From positions 1 to 31,306 of the forward strand of contig CAJUKX010000032.1 of assembly GCA_910586975.1 (NCBI GenBank): a stretch of 31,306 bases of DNA, in the 5' to 3' direction. Under the pieces are notes generated by a model, which did no database searches, was not told the DNA's origin, and worked only from the letters and a program-made list of their open reading frames with translations. A program made the position numbers and the translations under genes. Shown here one piece after another: positions 7,554 to 16,986 of this stretch; position 1 is the first letter of the stretch, and every line of letters starts with the position of its first letter. Origin of the DNA: an uncultured Muribaculaceae bacterium (GTDB lineage: Bacteria; Bacteroidota; Bacteroidia; Bacteroidales; Muribaculaceae).

Positions 7554-10500
7554 ATGAAAAAAACAATTCTCAGTGCCTTAATTCTATTACTTTCGGTAAT
7601 AGCAGCACATGCACAGAATCTTACTGTGCACGGGACCGTTGTTTCGGCTGTCGATAATGAGCCCCTTATCGGCGCCAGCGTTATTCTTGAATCCAAAGCA
7701 GCGACAGGTGTCGCTACCGACATTGACGGGAATTTCGTGATAACCGTACCCGAAGGTTCAAACCTTGTTGTATCCTACATAGGATATAAGTCACAGACCG
7801 TGAAAGCAGAAAGCCACATCACAGTAGCTCTTGTAGAAGACAACGAACTCCTCGACGAGGTTGTGGTTGTCGGTTACCAGACAATGAAGAAAGCCGACCT
7901 CACAGGTTCTGTATCGGTAGTCAACACCAAAGCGCTCGAAACATCAGCAGATACCGACCCCATGCGAGCCTTGCAGGGTAAAGTACCCGGCATGACCATC
8001 ACGGCCAACGGTTCGCCCAGCGGCACCGGTTCTGTACGTATACGCGGTATCGGTTCATTCAATGCCTCACAGGATCCTCTGTTTGTCATTGACGGTGTTC
8101 CCACAACCGCCACTCTGAACTCACTCAACATGAACGACATCGAGAGCATGCAGGTGCTCAAGGATGCAGCTTCTGCCTCAATCTACGGTTCTCGGGCTGC
8201 CAACGGTGTTGTAATCATAACCACAAAAAAGGGCAAGGCAAACAGCGACAAGGTAAATGTAAGCTTTTCAGCTAATCTCACCGGCCAGTTCTACAACGGT
8301 CAGTCAAAGATGAAATTGCTGAATACAGCCGGATATGCCACCGCAATGGCACAGGCTGCTCTGAATGATGGCCTTGACCCCGTTGCCTATGCTTCAAGCT
8401 ACGGACTCAACCTCAACGCAGAGTCGGGCTATCCCATCTCGGTATATGATATTGCCACCGGTAAGTATAACAATTACACCGTAAACGGTTTCTACGACGG
8501 TTATATCAATTCCAAGAGAACAATGCTGATGTCTGATACCGACTGGCTCAATGAAATCTCACGCACCGGCTTCTCGCAGAGCTACGATGCCTCGGTCTCA
8601 AAAGCCACCGATTCGTTTACCGCTCTGTTCTCGCTTGGATATAAGAAAAATGAAGGTATACTCAAATATACCAGCTTTGAAAACATATCGGCGCGTATCA
8701 ACACTTCATTCAATATTTCACCGGTCGTAACCGTAGGCGAGAATTTCACTCTTACATATACCGATCAGGTAGACATGCAGCCGCTTGAAAATGCCCTGAA
8801 GATGCCTTCAATTGTACCTGTATTTGAAAAGGACGGCGTGACATACGGCGGCCCGGTAGGAAGTATGGCTGACCGCCAGAATCCTCTGCGCGAGCTTGCA
8901 TTCAACAAAGACAATGCACTCAATGTATGGCGTCTGTTCGGTAATGCCTACATCGACATCAAACCCATCAAGGGACTTTTACTCCGCTCAAATTTCGGTC
9001 TTGACTACGATGCTGCATTTATCCACTCATACAACTATACTTTCCACAGCGACATCGTAAACAACGATACAAACTCAACCACTCTCTCACAGGCCAATGA
9101 TTCAAAATGGACCTGGACCAACACCGCCAATTACAACTTCTCTTTGAAAGAAGACCATAACTTCACAGTTCTTGCCGGTATGGAAATGTTCCGCCAGAGC
9201 CGCATCGACTTCTCGGGATATAACGAGAATTATGATATAGAGACTCCCGACTATATGTACCCCGACGCATCTTCAGGCGTTGAACGCTCTACAGGTAACA
9301 AGTCGGCATACGCGTTGGTATCATTCTTCGGCAAACTCGACTACAACTGGCGAAATCTGCTTCTGGCCTCATTCACAATCCGCCACGACGGTTCTTCACG
9401 TTTCGGCAGCAACAACCGCTACGGTACATTCCCCGCTGCCACTCTTGGCTACCGCATTTCCGAAAACATCAAGAAAACATGGCTTGATGATCTTAAAGTA
9501 AGGCTTTCGTGGGGTAAGACCGGTAACCAGGCTATATCAAACACCGCTCGCTATGCCCTCTACATAGCCGACTATGGCAGCGACCGCGTAACCTCTACTG
9601 CTTATGACCTCCTTCTTCAGCAGAGCGGTATCTTCCCCTCAGGTTACTACGCAAGCCAGACAGCCAATCCCAATTTGAAATGGGAAACAACAATCCAGTA
9701 CAATGCCGGTCTTGACTTCGGTATGTTCAGAAACCGGCTTACCGGTTCGGTTGACGCCTACATCAAGGATGTGAAAGATATGCTTATCATTCCCGCATAT
9801 CTCGGTTCAATGGGCGAAGGCGGCGCCTCGTGGCTCAACGGCCCCTCACTGCGCAACTGGGGTATGGAATTTCAGGTAGGATGGCGCGATGAACTCGCCT
9901 GCGGCCTTGGCTACCGGGCTTCGCTCAACCTTGACTTCTTCCGCAACAAAGTCACTTACCTTCCCTCTACCACTACCGGCTCATACGCACATACAACTAC
10001 CGAAAATCTTGTTCAGGCAAAACGTCCTTACGGTTCAATCGTAGGCTATGTATTCGACGGCCTGTTCCAGTCTCAGGACGAAGTACTCGCATACGGTCAG
10101 GACAACGCACGTGTCGGTGGTATGAAATATGCCGACCTCAACGGCGACGGCAAGATCACACCCGACGACCAGACATGGATTTTCAACCCCGTACCCGACC
10201 TGTCGTTCGGTCTTAACGTAGAATTAAGCTACAAGAACTTCGATTTTCAGATGTTCTGGCAGGGTGTACTCGGACAGGATGTATACAACAATCAGAAATT
10301 CCAGAACGACTTCTGGAGTGTTACCGATGCCGGCAGCAACAAGGGTGTACGCGTACTTGACGGATGGTTGCCCAATGTCAACACATCATCAACAATCCCC
10401 ATGCTCACCACCAACAACAAGGGTGACGAGGGCCGCACTTCATCATACTTTGTGGAAAACGGTTCATACGCCAAACTCCGCACACTGCAACTCGGCTACA

Positions 10501-10676
10501 GCCTGCCCTCAAAAGTTCTCTCCAAACTGCGTATGAGCAGAGCGCGCGTATATGTTTCAGGACAGAATCTTCTCACAATCAAGAGCAACAGCCTTACTTG
10601 CACAGATCCTGAAAACCCCAACTGGGCATATCCTATTCCTACATCTGTATCATTCGGCGTTCAGGTTGACTTCTAA
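7554..10676 (+). CDS. SusC-like TonB-dependent outer-membrane transporter
   Basis: This 1040-residue outer-membrane channel probably imports fructan oligosaccharides together with the SusD-like lipoprotein encoded 18 bp downstream. ATG at 7554 is chosen because it opens a clean signal peptide (MKKTILSALI..., cleavage after AHA at 20). The frame is open farther upstream only from a TTG inside the promoter box. A carboxypeptidase-regulatory-like domain spans about 24-97, the TonB-box/linker DEVVVVGYQ lies at 101-109, and the plug (115-228) has the SusC segments VRIRGIGSFN and PLFVIDGVP. The remainder forms the barrel and ends in an aromatic residue, VQVDF, as expected for outer-membrane insertion. 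Length is normal. Fructan as cargo is inferred from the locus. Confidence 0.93.
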   Translation: MKKTILSALILLLSVIAAHAQNLTVHGTVVSAVDNEPLIGASVILESKAATGVATDIDGNFVITVPEGSNLVVSYIGYKSQTVKAESHITVALVEDNELLDEVVVVGYQTMKKADLTGSVSVVNTKALETSADTDPMRALQGKVPGMTITANGSPSGTGSVRIRGIGSFNASQDPLFVIDGVPTTATLNSLNMNDIESMQVLKDAASASIYGSRAANGVVIITTKKGKANSDKVNVSFSANLTGQFYNGQSKMKLLNTAGYATAMAQAALNDGLDPVAYASSYGLNLNAESGYPISVYDIATGKYNNYTVNGFYDGYINSKRTMLMSDTDWLNEISRTGFSQSYDASVSKATDSFTALFSLGYKKNEGILKYTSFENISARINTSFNISPVVTVGENFTLTYTDQVDMQPLENALKMPSIVPVFEKDGVTYGGPVGSMADRQNPLRELAFNKDNALNVWRLFGNAYIDIKPIKGLLLRSNFGLDYDAAFIHSYNYTFHSDIVNNDTNSTTLSQANDSKWTWTNTANYNFSLKEDHNFTVLAGMEMFRQSRIDFSGYNENYDIETPDYMYPDASSGVERSTGNKSAYALVSFFGKLDYNWRNLLLASFTIRHDGSSRFGSNNRYGTFPAATLGYRISENIKKTWLDDLKVRLSWGKTGNQAISNTARYALYIADYGSDRVTSTAYDLLLQQSGIFPSGYYASQTANPNLKWETTIQYNAGLDFGMFRNRLTGSVDAYIKDVKDMLIIPAYLGSMGEGGASWLNGPSLRNWGMEFQVGWRDELACGLGYRASLNLDFFRNKVTYLPSTTTGSYAHTTTENLVQAKRPYGSIVGYVFDGLFQSQDEVLAYGQDNARVGGMKYADLNGDGKITPDDQTWIFNPVPDLSFGLNVELSYKNFDFQMFWQGVLGQDVYNNQKFQNDFWSVTDAGSNKGVRVLDGWLPNVNTSSTIPMLTTNNKGDEGRTSSYFVENGSYAKLRTLQLGYSLPSKVLSKLRMSRARVYVSGQNLLTIKSNSLTCTDPENPNWAYPIPTSVSFGVQVDF

Positions 10677-10694
10677 CTTTAAAAATCAAAAATC

Positions 10695-12431
10695 ATGAAA
10701 TCTATCAAGATATTTCTTCTTTCCCTTCTGACATTGGGAGCTTCGGCATGCAATGACTTTATCGACGTGCCCCCGACCGGAGTGGTAGACGGCGACCTCG
10801 CCTACTCACAACCCGATAAGATGGTAAACGCTGCATACGCCTCTCTGGGCGACTGCTGGTTCAGCTATCCGTTCAATCTTTGGCCATACGGCGACCTCAG
10901 TTCCGACGACTGCCTCAAGGGTGGCGGCGGCACAACCGACACCGGCTATCATCCTATGGAAATATGGTCGACCCTGACCTCCACACCCGGCGAGCTCGAT
11001 GAACTTTGGTACAGATTATATTGCAATATCTCGCGCTGCAACAGAGCGTTAGTGGCTCTTGAACAATCCGGCGCAGATGTGCTTGGAGAAAAAACAGCCG
11101 CTCAACGCGTAGGCGAAGTTCACTTTCTGCGCGGACACAGCTACTTCAAGCTGCTCACTATGTTCCGTCAGATTCCATGGATCGACGAGGAAGTGTTCAA
11201 AAACAGCACACAGGAACAGACACCCAACAATCAGTATACATACGAACAGTTGTTTGAAAAAGTCATCAACGAATTTGAACTCGCCTACAACGCCCTGCCC
11301 GAAGAAGTTGAAGACGGCGGAGGCCGAGCAAACCGCATCGCCGCAGCCTCTTACCTTGCCAAATGCTACCTTACACTGGCCTGGGGCGATGGTTATGAAG
11401 CTACAAATGGCGTGAACTTCATCAACGAGGAATATATGAAGAAGGTGGTTGAATATACCGAGGTGGTAAAGAATTCCAAATATGGTTATCTCGCTGATTT
11501 CGGCGACATCTTCCTGCCCGAATACAAAAACAGCTCCGAGTCGGTTTTCGCTGTGCAGACCTCGCAATATACCGAAGACAACACACGCTATGGCCGCGCC
11601 AACTGGTCAAACATGCTCAACGGCTGCTGGGGAATGTGGTCATGCGGTTGGGATTTCCACAAGCCCTCACAGGATCTTGTGAATGCTTACAAGACCAAGA
11701 ACGGCCTTCCGATGTTTGATGACTATGACAAAACCGACGAATACCCCGTCAGCGGCACCGTCACAGACCAAAAGTGGGATCCGCGTTTGTTCCACACCGT
11801 AGGCATGCCTACCTTCCCCTACAAATACGAGGATGAATATCTTATGACTAAAGATAACTCCCGCACACCCAACACCTACGGTTTCTATACATCGCTTAAG
11901 GACGTCCCCCGGCGCAGCGCCGGCGAAACATTCGACGGCTCATGGCAGGCCTTTGCGATGAACGACTATGTATTCCGCTATACCGATGTTATGCTGATGC
12001 GTGCCGAGGCACTTATCGAGCTTGGTCGTCTTGAGGAAGCTCGTGGTATCGTGAACGACATTCGTCAGCGCGCCGCCAACTCGATAGACAAGCACATCAG
12101 TTATGCCAAAGACTATTGCGAGATCGCACTCTATTCATCTACCGATTTCAGCGACAAAGACAAGGCCCGTACACGTCTGCGCTGGGAACGCCGCCTTGAA
12201 ATGGCAATGGAGAGCAGCCGATACTTCGATCTGCGCCGCTGGGGTGTTGCATCAACAGTGCTGAACGCATATTTTGAAAAAGAAAAGAATGCAAGCTACG
12301 ACGGTGTGAAATACGGTCAGTATTATCAGGACGCTCATTATACAGCCGGAAAGAACGAGTTTTATCCCATTCCTTACAATCAGCTGTACTACGTACCCGG
12401 TCTTTACGTTCAGAACAAAGGTTATAACTAA
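10695..12431 (+). CDS. SusD/RagB-like surface glycan-binding lipoprotein
   Basis: This 578-residue lipoprotein is the lid partner of the preceding SusC. The signal peptide ends in the lipobox ASAC with C19 as the acylated residue. The TPR-like N-terminal part and the C-terminal SusD region are complete: YVFRYTDVMLMRAEALIELG, a run seen in almost all SusD proteins, lies near 425-445, and RLRWERRLEMAMESSRYFDLRRWG lies near 493-516 (given here as landmarks, each a familiar SusD block). It follows SusC by 18 bp and is the last gene of the operon. No separate surface glycan-binding protein or surface endo-enzyme follows, unlike larger fructan loci. Confidence 0.92.
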   Translation: MKSIKIFLLSLLTLGASACNDFIDVPPTGVVDGDLAYSQPDKMVNAAYASLGDCWFSYPFNLWPYGDLSSDDCLKGGGGTTDTGYHPMEIWSTLTSTPGELDELWYRLYCNISRCNRALVALEQSGADVLGEKTAAQRVGEVHFLRGHSYFKLLTMFRQIPWIDEEVFKNSTQEQTPNNQYTYEQLFEKVINEFELAYNALPEEVEDGGGRANRIAAASYLAKCYLTLAWGDGYEATNGVNFINEEYMKKVVEYTEVVKNSKYGYLADFGDIFLPEYKNSSESVFAVQTSQYTEDNTRYGRANWSNMLNGCWGMWSCGWDFHKPSQDLVNAYKTKNGLPMFDDYDKTDEYPVSGTVTDQKWDPRLFHTVGMPTFPYKYEDEYLMTKDNSRTPNTYGFYTSLKDVPRRSAGETFDGSWQAFAMNDYVFRYTDVMLMRAEALIELGRLEEARGIVNDIRQRAANSIDKHISYAKDYCEIALYSSTDFSDKDKARTRLRWERRLEMAMESSRYFDLRRWGVASTVLNAYFEKEKNASYDGVKYGQYYQDAHYTAGKNEFYPIPYNQLYYVPGLYVQNKGYN

Positions 12432-12461
12432 ACGAGAATAAGAAATGAAAAAGATACAACA

Positions 12462-12540
12462 TAAATGACTGAATCCATATCTAAAAATACATTGACAAGA
12501 CACTCAAAGACAAGATAAAATCAGTTTTAACAGGCTCTAA
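12462..12540. repeat. Half copy of the 165-bp intergenic element
   Basis: From TAAATGACTGAATCCATATC at 12462 onward the sequence follows the right half of the full copies at 16694-16860 and 30594-30758 with few changes, including both TGACAAGA/AGACAAGA units. The left half is absent and the right terminal repeat is degraded (CAGTTTTAACAGGCTC instead of the intact end). It begins 30 bases after the SusD stop, in the 3' UTR of the susCD operon. Confidence 0.8.
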
Positions 12541-12560
12541 GGTAAAAGGATTGGTTAAGG

Positions 12561-12601
12561 AATGCCCGCTAAAAGTTTTTTTATGACTTTTAGCGGGCAT
12601 T
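12561..12601. terminator. Bidirectional terminator between convergent operons
   Basis: AATGCCCGCTAAAAGT at 12561-12576 pairs perfectly over 16 bp with ACTTTTAGCGGGCATT at 12586-12601, with a nine-base loop. It lies between the plus-strand susCD operon and the minus-strand efflux operon. Both ends of the stem are A/T, giving short U runs in either direction. Confidence 0.8.
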
Positions 12602-12664
12602 TCGTTCATTGTAACCATCCGGGAAATGGTCCGGTTGATTATTCATACGGATACGGTTATTCGC

Positions 12665-14257
12665 TTAAGCCTGCAATTTGGTTTGCCGTCTGAGTATTTT
12701 GCGTATGGTTTTCCACTTGGGGAATATTGCCCATGGGCGTATAGGGCTGTAGCTCACAAGTATCAGTATCACCGATAATATGGCCACAACGAGCAGCCAT
12801 CCATATATCTCTTTCATTGATACTATCAATGCGTGTTGCTGAACCGTGCCATAGAGCTGTCCGAGCGGAATATAGATTATATCGGTATTAAAGTCTGTGA
12901 AACGTGCTCCGATGAGCGAGGCGTTTTTAGCCATCGTATGTCTGAGCAACTCGCCTACGAGGGCCGGGCCCAGTGTGGCGCCCATCACCGCTCCCGTGAA
13001 GCCGTTTACGGTAAGTGCCTGCGGGAATACAAAAAAATGCAGGCCGCTTTGAACGATAGAGGTGAGGAATACGATGGAGATGATCACCGATGCAAAACCG
13101 CGGGTAAACAAGGGGAGGAAAAGCATCTCCTTTTCAACGCCGTAGTCTATCATGAAGTAGAACCAGGCCAGATATACTGCCGCCAGAGCAAATCCTATGG
13201 CTGTCATCGTCTTATAACGCCATTTATGCAAGGCAAACGTGAAATATGTGAACGCACAGCCCACTGCTATTCCGGCTAATACATACCAGTTGAGGTCTAT
13301 GAGATTGGTTTCGTCAAAGCCAAGTATGGTGGCGGCATAACTGTGTTCAAACACGTGCTCGGTAGCCATTAAGGTGAAAAACACCAGATATATCATGGTA
13401 GCACGCACCACATTGCGGTTTGTAAGGGCCTGAAACGATATGTACGGATGATGCAGAAACGAAGCTCGCCACAGATTAATGGCAAGACACACCATACCCA
13501 ATATGGTTGCGCCTGTGATTTCTTCAGCTTCCCACCAATCATAGAAGTTGCCGTACACGCATATAAAGGTGAAGCACAGCATGAATATGCTCCATAACAC
13601 CGCACCTATCCAGTCAATACCCAACAATGGTATCTGCACAGGCCCTTTTACCGGACGTACCAATATCAGTACCATAAGCATCATCAGAGCCAGCAGCCCG
13701 CTCATCACCAGGTGCATATATTCCCATTGCGAGAAAAATGCTGTATAAATGGTTGCGATACCGCACAGCTGAATCACACCGTCGACCACGAGATACACGT
13801 AGCAGAAGAATATAGCCATATCGCGCACAGGTGTCAGCCACAGCTGTATGGTTGAATTGCATACAAATGTAGCCCACATACGGAACCATCCGGCCACAAA
13901 GCAAGCAGCAACCAGCACAGGCACACTTGCTGTATGCGCGCAGATGAAGTTTGCGGCTATAAGAACCGCACCGCAAATGAGCAATCCCACGCGGTTGGAG
14001 AAGCGGAACTTAAGCCTGAACATCACGGCGAAATTTATCGACATTCCTACAAGCGAGGCGTAGCCGGCCATAAGTATATCCTCCTGCATCAGAGCTGTTG
14101 TGCCTACCATATCAGTGGCAGCGGCAAGGTACACTCCTCCTGAAAACTGTACAATCAGCACAAAGAAGATAAAAAGCCATGGCTTCAACCGGCGTGGCAC
14201 GTAGTTTGGAACATCGGGTATATCGAAAGGACCCTGAGGTCCATGCCAATTTCCCAT
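12665..14257 (-). CDS. EmrB-like MFS efflux pump of a tripartite system
   Basis: A 530-residue inner-membrane protein with about fourteen hydrophobic segments after a Gly/Pro-rich cytoplasmic tail (MGNWHGPQGPFDIPD). It belongs to the MFS drug exporters of the DHA2/EmrB type. The identity rests on topology plus operon context, because the usual loop 2-3 motif is poorly kept (RLKFRFSNRVG rather than GxLaDrxGrk). Its start lies one base after the adaptor gene stop, and the TolC-like gene leads the operon, so the three proteins should form an envelope-spanning exporter. The substrate is unknown: drugs, bile acids or fatty acids are possible from family knowledge. The C-terminus is a short basic tail. 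Confidence 0.82.
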   Translation of the reverse strand: MGNWHGPQGPFDIPDVPNYVPRRLKPWLFIFFVLIVQFSGGVYLAAATDMVGTTALMQEDILMAGYASLVGMSINFAVMFRLKFRFSNRVGLLICGAVLIAANFICAHTASVPVLVAACFVAGWFRMWATFVCNSTIQLWLTPVRDMAIFFCYVYLVVDGVIQLCGIATIYTAFFSQWEYMHLVMSGLLALMMLMVLILVRPVKGPVQIPLLGIDWIGAVLWSIFMLCFTFICVYGNFYDWWEAEEITGATILGMVCLAINLWRASFLHHPYISFQALTNRNVVRATMIYLVFFTLMATEHVFEHSYAATILGFDETNLIDLNWYVLAGIAVGCAFTYFTFALHKWRYKTMTAIGFALAAVYLAWFYFMIDYGVEKEMLFLPLFTRGFASVIISIVFLTSIVQSGLHFFVFPQALTVNGFTGAVMGATLGPALVGELLRHTMAKNASLIGARFTDFNTDIIYIPLGQLYGTVQQHALIVSMKEIYGWLLVVAILSVILILVSYSPIRPWAIFPKWKTIRKILRRQTKLQA

Positions 14258-14258
14258 A

Positions 14259-15284
14259 TCAGTATTTCACCTCACATTCTACATTCATTCCGGCACGTAG
14301 AAGGTCGAGGCCGGTGGTGTCGGTCAGCTCTATCCTCACGGGAATTCGCTGTCTTACTTTTACAAAGTTACCGGCTGAGTTATCCTGCGGAAGCAAAGAC
14401 AAAGCCGCTCCGGTAGCGGTGGACACCGACACGACCTTTCCGGTGAATGACTTGTCGGGAAGAGCATCTACTTTTATTTCAACCTCACTGCCGGGATGTA
14501 TATGCTTAAGCTGTGTTTCTTTATAGTTTGCTGTTATCCATACATCAGAGCTGTCGACCACATCGAGCAGAGTCTGACCCGGCTGTACAAGCTGGCCTAT
14601 CTGTATCTCTTTGCGCGATGCGTAACCGTCGCAAGGAGCGGTAATAACAGTGTATGACAGGTTGAGTTGAGCTGTTTCGAGCACAGCCTTTGCCAATTCA
14701 ATTCCCGCGTCGTTCTGAGCTATACGCTGACGGGTTTCGGCAACTACCGATGTAGTGGCCGAGCGTTGACGGGCAAGCATCTCATAGCGGGCTTTTTTAG
14801 CCTTGTAGTCTGTTTCCATACCGTCATATTGCTGACGGGTGACAGCGTCCTTCGCGAGCAGTTTGCGATATCGTTCAAGGTCAACAGCTGCATTTTCCAT
14901 CAGTATCTTGGCCTCAGCGATTGAAGACTCGCTTACAGCCACATTGGCGGTTGCAACGCCCACACTTCGATCGGCAACGGTGCGTCCGGCAAGTGCGTTC
15001 TGATAGTCGGCATTGGCCTGAGCCACACGCAGACGCATATCGGCATCGTCGATTATCACGAGGGTATCACCCTTTTTCACAGGCTCATATTCCTTGAAGC
15101 GTATTTCCTTGATATAACCCTGTACACGGCTGTTGACCGGAACTATCTGACGTTGTACCTGAGCATTGTCTGTAAACTCCACATTGCCCGGATGTATGAA
15201 CTTGGACGCGACCCAGATGCCGGCGGCAATGATTACAGCGAGGGTGACTGTGTAGGATATTATTTTTTTAGTACGGTGTTTCAT
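14259..15284 (-). CDS. EmrA/HlyD-family periplasmic adaptor
   Basis: This 341-residue membrane-fusion protein links the inner-membrane pump to the outer-membrane channel. It has a single N-terminal anchor (about 9-28), the first half of a lipoyl-like domain (PVNSRVQGYIKEIRF, then VKKGDTLVIID at about 49-79), a long alpha-helical hairpin (about 80-205), the second lipoyl half (APCDGYASRKEIQIGQLV) and a beta-barrel domain with the family block WITANYKETQL. Length is typical of EmrA. Its ATG overlaps the TolC-like stop by 4 bp and it is followed by the pump gene after one base, indicating translational coupling. Confidence 0.9.
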   Translation of the reverse strand: MKHRTKKIISYTVTLAVIIAAGIWVASKFIHPGNVEFTDNAQVQRQIVPVNSRVQGYIKEIRFKEYEPVKKGDTLVIIDDADMRLRVAQANADYQNALAGRTVADRSVGVATANVAVSESSIAEAKILMENAAVDLERYRKLLAKDAVTRQQYDGMETDYKAKKARYEMLARQRSATTSVVAETRQRIAQNDAGIELAKAVLETAQLNLSYTVITAPCDGYASRKEIQIGQLVQPGQTLLDVVDSSDVWITANYKETQLKHIHPGSEVEIKVDALPDKSFTGKVVSVSTATGAALSLLPQDNSAGNFVKVRQRIPVRIELTDTTGLDLLRAGMNVECEVKY

Positions 15285-16600
15285 ATTTTTCCTGAAGTAA
15301 ACAGAAGTTTATAATAATAGTATATGATATTTATGCGTGCGTTGACAAGCTGCTGCTCTGCATCGAGTTTTGAATTGGCAGCATCGAGCATATCGGTTAT
15401 AAGTGCCATGTCAGCCGAATATCGGGTGAACACTGTTGAATAATTGCGCTCGGCCAGTTCCACGCTTTTTTGCCGGGTGTTTAGTTCCTCGTAAGCCTCA
15501 AGATAGCGTATGTAGTCGGCTCTTACGGCGAGTTCGGTGTTTTCTCGGGCGGCGGCGAGTTCATCTATGGCATGCACAGTGGCCACTCGGCTGCGCGATA
15601 ATGATTTATTGGTCTTGAACAGCGATGATATGTTGTAGCTTACGCCCACGCCCACATACCAATAGCTGAGATTGCGGTTTATAGGCGGCACCTCAACCAG
15701 GATGGGGCCGTCGATACTCCAACCGGCCTGTAATCCTATTTTGGGAAGGCGTTCCGCCTTGGTAAGATCCTCAGCTTTGCGCGAGATGGCGACCTTTGAC
15801 TGCGCCAATCTTATTACGGGAGAATTGACTGTAGCATCCTCCTGCCATAATGATTCGCTCGCTGAAGGCAGCGATTTATTAAGTATGGTTGTATCGGGCA
15901 ACACCACTGTACCCTGTGGCAGTCCTGCAATTGTTACCAGGTTTTCATTGAGGATATCAAGGGTATTGTTAATCTTGATCAATTGCAGTTCAAGATTGGA
16001 AACCAGCAGCTCATATCGGGTGATGTCGTTCTGCAAGGCCACCCCTTGCTCATAGCGGGCGTGCATTTCATCGAGCACTTTTCTTGCCTGAGCTACGTTT
16101 TTCTCAACTACAACGCGCAGATTGTTGAACTTGTAAATATCAAGATAAAAGCCGGTGAGCTGAAAACGTATGTTGTCGCGCTGTAACTCGGTAGCATAGC
16201 GTGAGGCTGTAAGTTTAAGCTCGGCAAGCTTAATGCCCGAAGTGATGGCACCGCCTGTATATACCGGCTGTGTAACATTGAGTGCCAGGGCGTTGCCGTA
16301 ATGCGGTATAGGCGCTTTGGCGTAGTCCGAGAAATTGCGCTTGGTGGTAAAACCGTCGCCTATATAGCTGAATGACAGCGAAGCATTGATGTCGGGCAAT
16401 CTGCCGGCACGTGCTACACTTATTTCGTGATTAGCTTCCTCCTCTGCTGAAAATGAGGGGCGTAATTGCGTACTGTTTCTTTCAGCACTCTCAAACAACT
16501 GTTCGAGTGTTATCACTGACGGGTCTTGACCGACAGCACGCACCCCCGTGCCCAACAGGACCGCACAAAGCAGCCCCGTGAGCAATCGTTGATTGTTCAT
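15281..16600 (-). CDS. TolC-like outer-membrane efflux channel
   Basis: A 439-residue outer-membrane factor with a signal peptide (cleavage near residues 22-25, RAVGQ) and two repeated OEP-type helical/barrel units, typical of TolC relatives. It is the first gene of the tripartite efflux operon and overlaps the adaptor gene by 4 bp. The start MNNQRLL gives a proper signal peptide. The upstream region holds no obvious nearby promoter: a full 165-bp repeat element lies 94 bp upstream, and the nearest -7-like box is beyond it at 16987-16994, so the leader may be long and may contain the element. Confidence 0.88.
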   Translation of the reverse strand: MNNQRLLTGLLCAVLLGTGVRAVGQDPSVITLEQLFESAERNSTQLRPSFSAEEEANHEISVARAGRLPDINASLSFSYIGDGFTTKRNFSDYAKAPIPHYGNALALNVTQPVYTGGAITSGIKLAELKLTASRYATELQRDNIRFQLTGFYLDIYKFNNLRVVVEKNVAQARKVLDEMHARYEQGVALQNDITRYELLVSNLELQLIKINNTLDILNENLVTIAGLPQGTVVLPDTTILNKSLPSASESLWQEDATVNSPVIRLAQSKVAISRKAEDLTKAERLPKIGLQAGWSIDGPILVEVPPINRNLSYWYVGVGVSYNISSLFKTNKSLSRSRVATVHAIDELAAARENTELAVRADYIRYLEAYEELNTRQKSVELAERNYSTVFTRYSADMALITDMLDAANSKLDAEQQLVNARINIIYYYYKLLFTSGKI

Positions 16601-16644
16601 AAAAAATCGGGAATAAAATGTGAATAATGAATATCAGACGTTAT

Positions 16645-16662
16645 CCGTCAATCGTCCGACGG
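16645..16662. promoter_or_regulatory. Possible operator upstream of the efflux operon
   Basis: CCGTC at 16645-16649 and GACGG at 16658-16662 form an inverted repeat with an 8-bp spacer, 45 bp before the TolC-like start. Half-sites of five bases are short and no regulator gene is adjacent, so this is weak evidence for a repressor site. Confidence 0.22.
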
Positions 16663-16693
16663 TATACGACTGTCCTGAAATCAAATCAGATTT

Positions 16694-16860
16694 TTAGAAA
16701 CTGTTTAAATTTATTTATCGCAGGATTTGAGAAGGATTGTCATTTGGATTTTTGATATTGATGATGGAGTTTAGTGGCTCCTAAATGACTGAATCCATAT
16801 CTAAAATACATTGACAAGACTCTCAATGACAAGATAAAATAAATTTTAAACAGTTTCTTA
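16694..16860. repeat. Full copy of the 165-bp MITE-like element
   Basis: The element is bounded by terminal inverted repeats: the left end reads AGAAACTGTTTAAATTTATTT and the right end, read on the other strand, is the same with one or two extra A. It shares about 95% of positions with 30594-30758. Inside are an inverted pair GTCATTT (16739) / AAATGAC (16783), a GGAG/CTCC hairpin at 16766-16781, and a direct repeat TGACAAGA. There is no reading frame of note. TTA flanks both ends of GAAACTG...CAGTTTC, a possible 3-bp target duplication. It looks like a miniature inverted-repeat transposable element; a mobilising transposase is not in the window. Confidence 0.78.
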
Positions 16861-16956
16861 ATGCCGGCAAAGGCCTGCGGTGCTCTTCCAGTTTTCCTTA
16901 AAAGCGTAATTCTGCACGTGTGCTGTGATGATGCTTGTCGCTGTATTTATTATCAT
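16858..16956 (-). CDS. Possible 32-residue leader peptide ending at the element boundary
   Basis: A short frame starts at ATG 16956, 31 bases after a -7-like box, and encodes MIINTATSIITAHVQNYAF followed by KENWKSTAGLCRH. Its TAA is formed from the TTA at the edge of the repeat element, so it may be the remnant of a longer frame interrupted by the insertion, or simply chance. It matches no family I recognise. Confidence 0.2.
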   Translation of the reverse strand: MIINTATSIITAHVQNYAFKENWKSTAGLCRH

Positions 16957-16986
16957 TTTTCTTACCGCTCTTTGTGAACGGCACTG

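Noticed and set aside
11049..11567. 172-codon reverse frame inside the SusD-like gene
   Set aside because: It lies wholly antisense to a well-supported SusD homologue, has no recognisable domain and reflects codon bias of the real gene.
12833..13279. 148-codon forward frame inside the EmrB-like gene
   Set aside because: Antisense to a membrane protein gene; the product is a charged, low-similarity sequence with no domain.
16811..16840. TTGACA...ATAAAA spaced like a sigma-70 promoter inside the repeat element
   Set aside because: Bacteroidetes vegetative promoters use TTTG and TAnnTTTG; the match to the enterobacterial consensus is likely irrelevant here.
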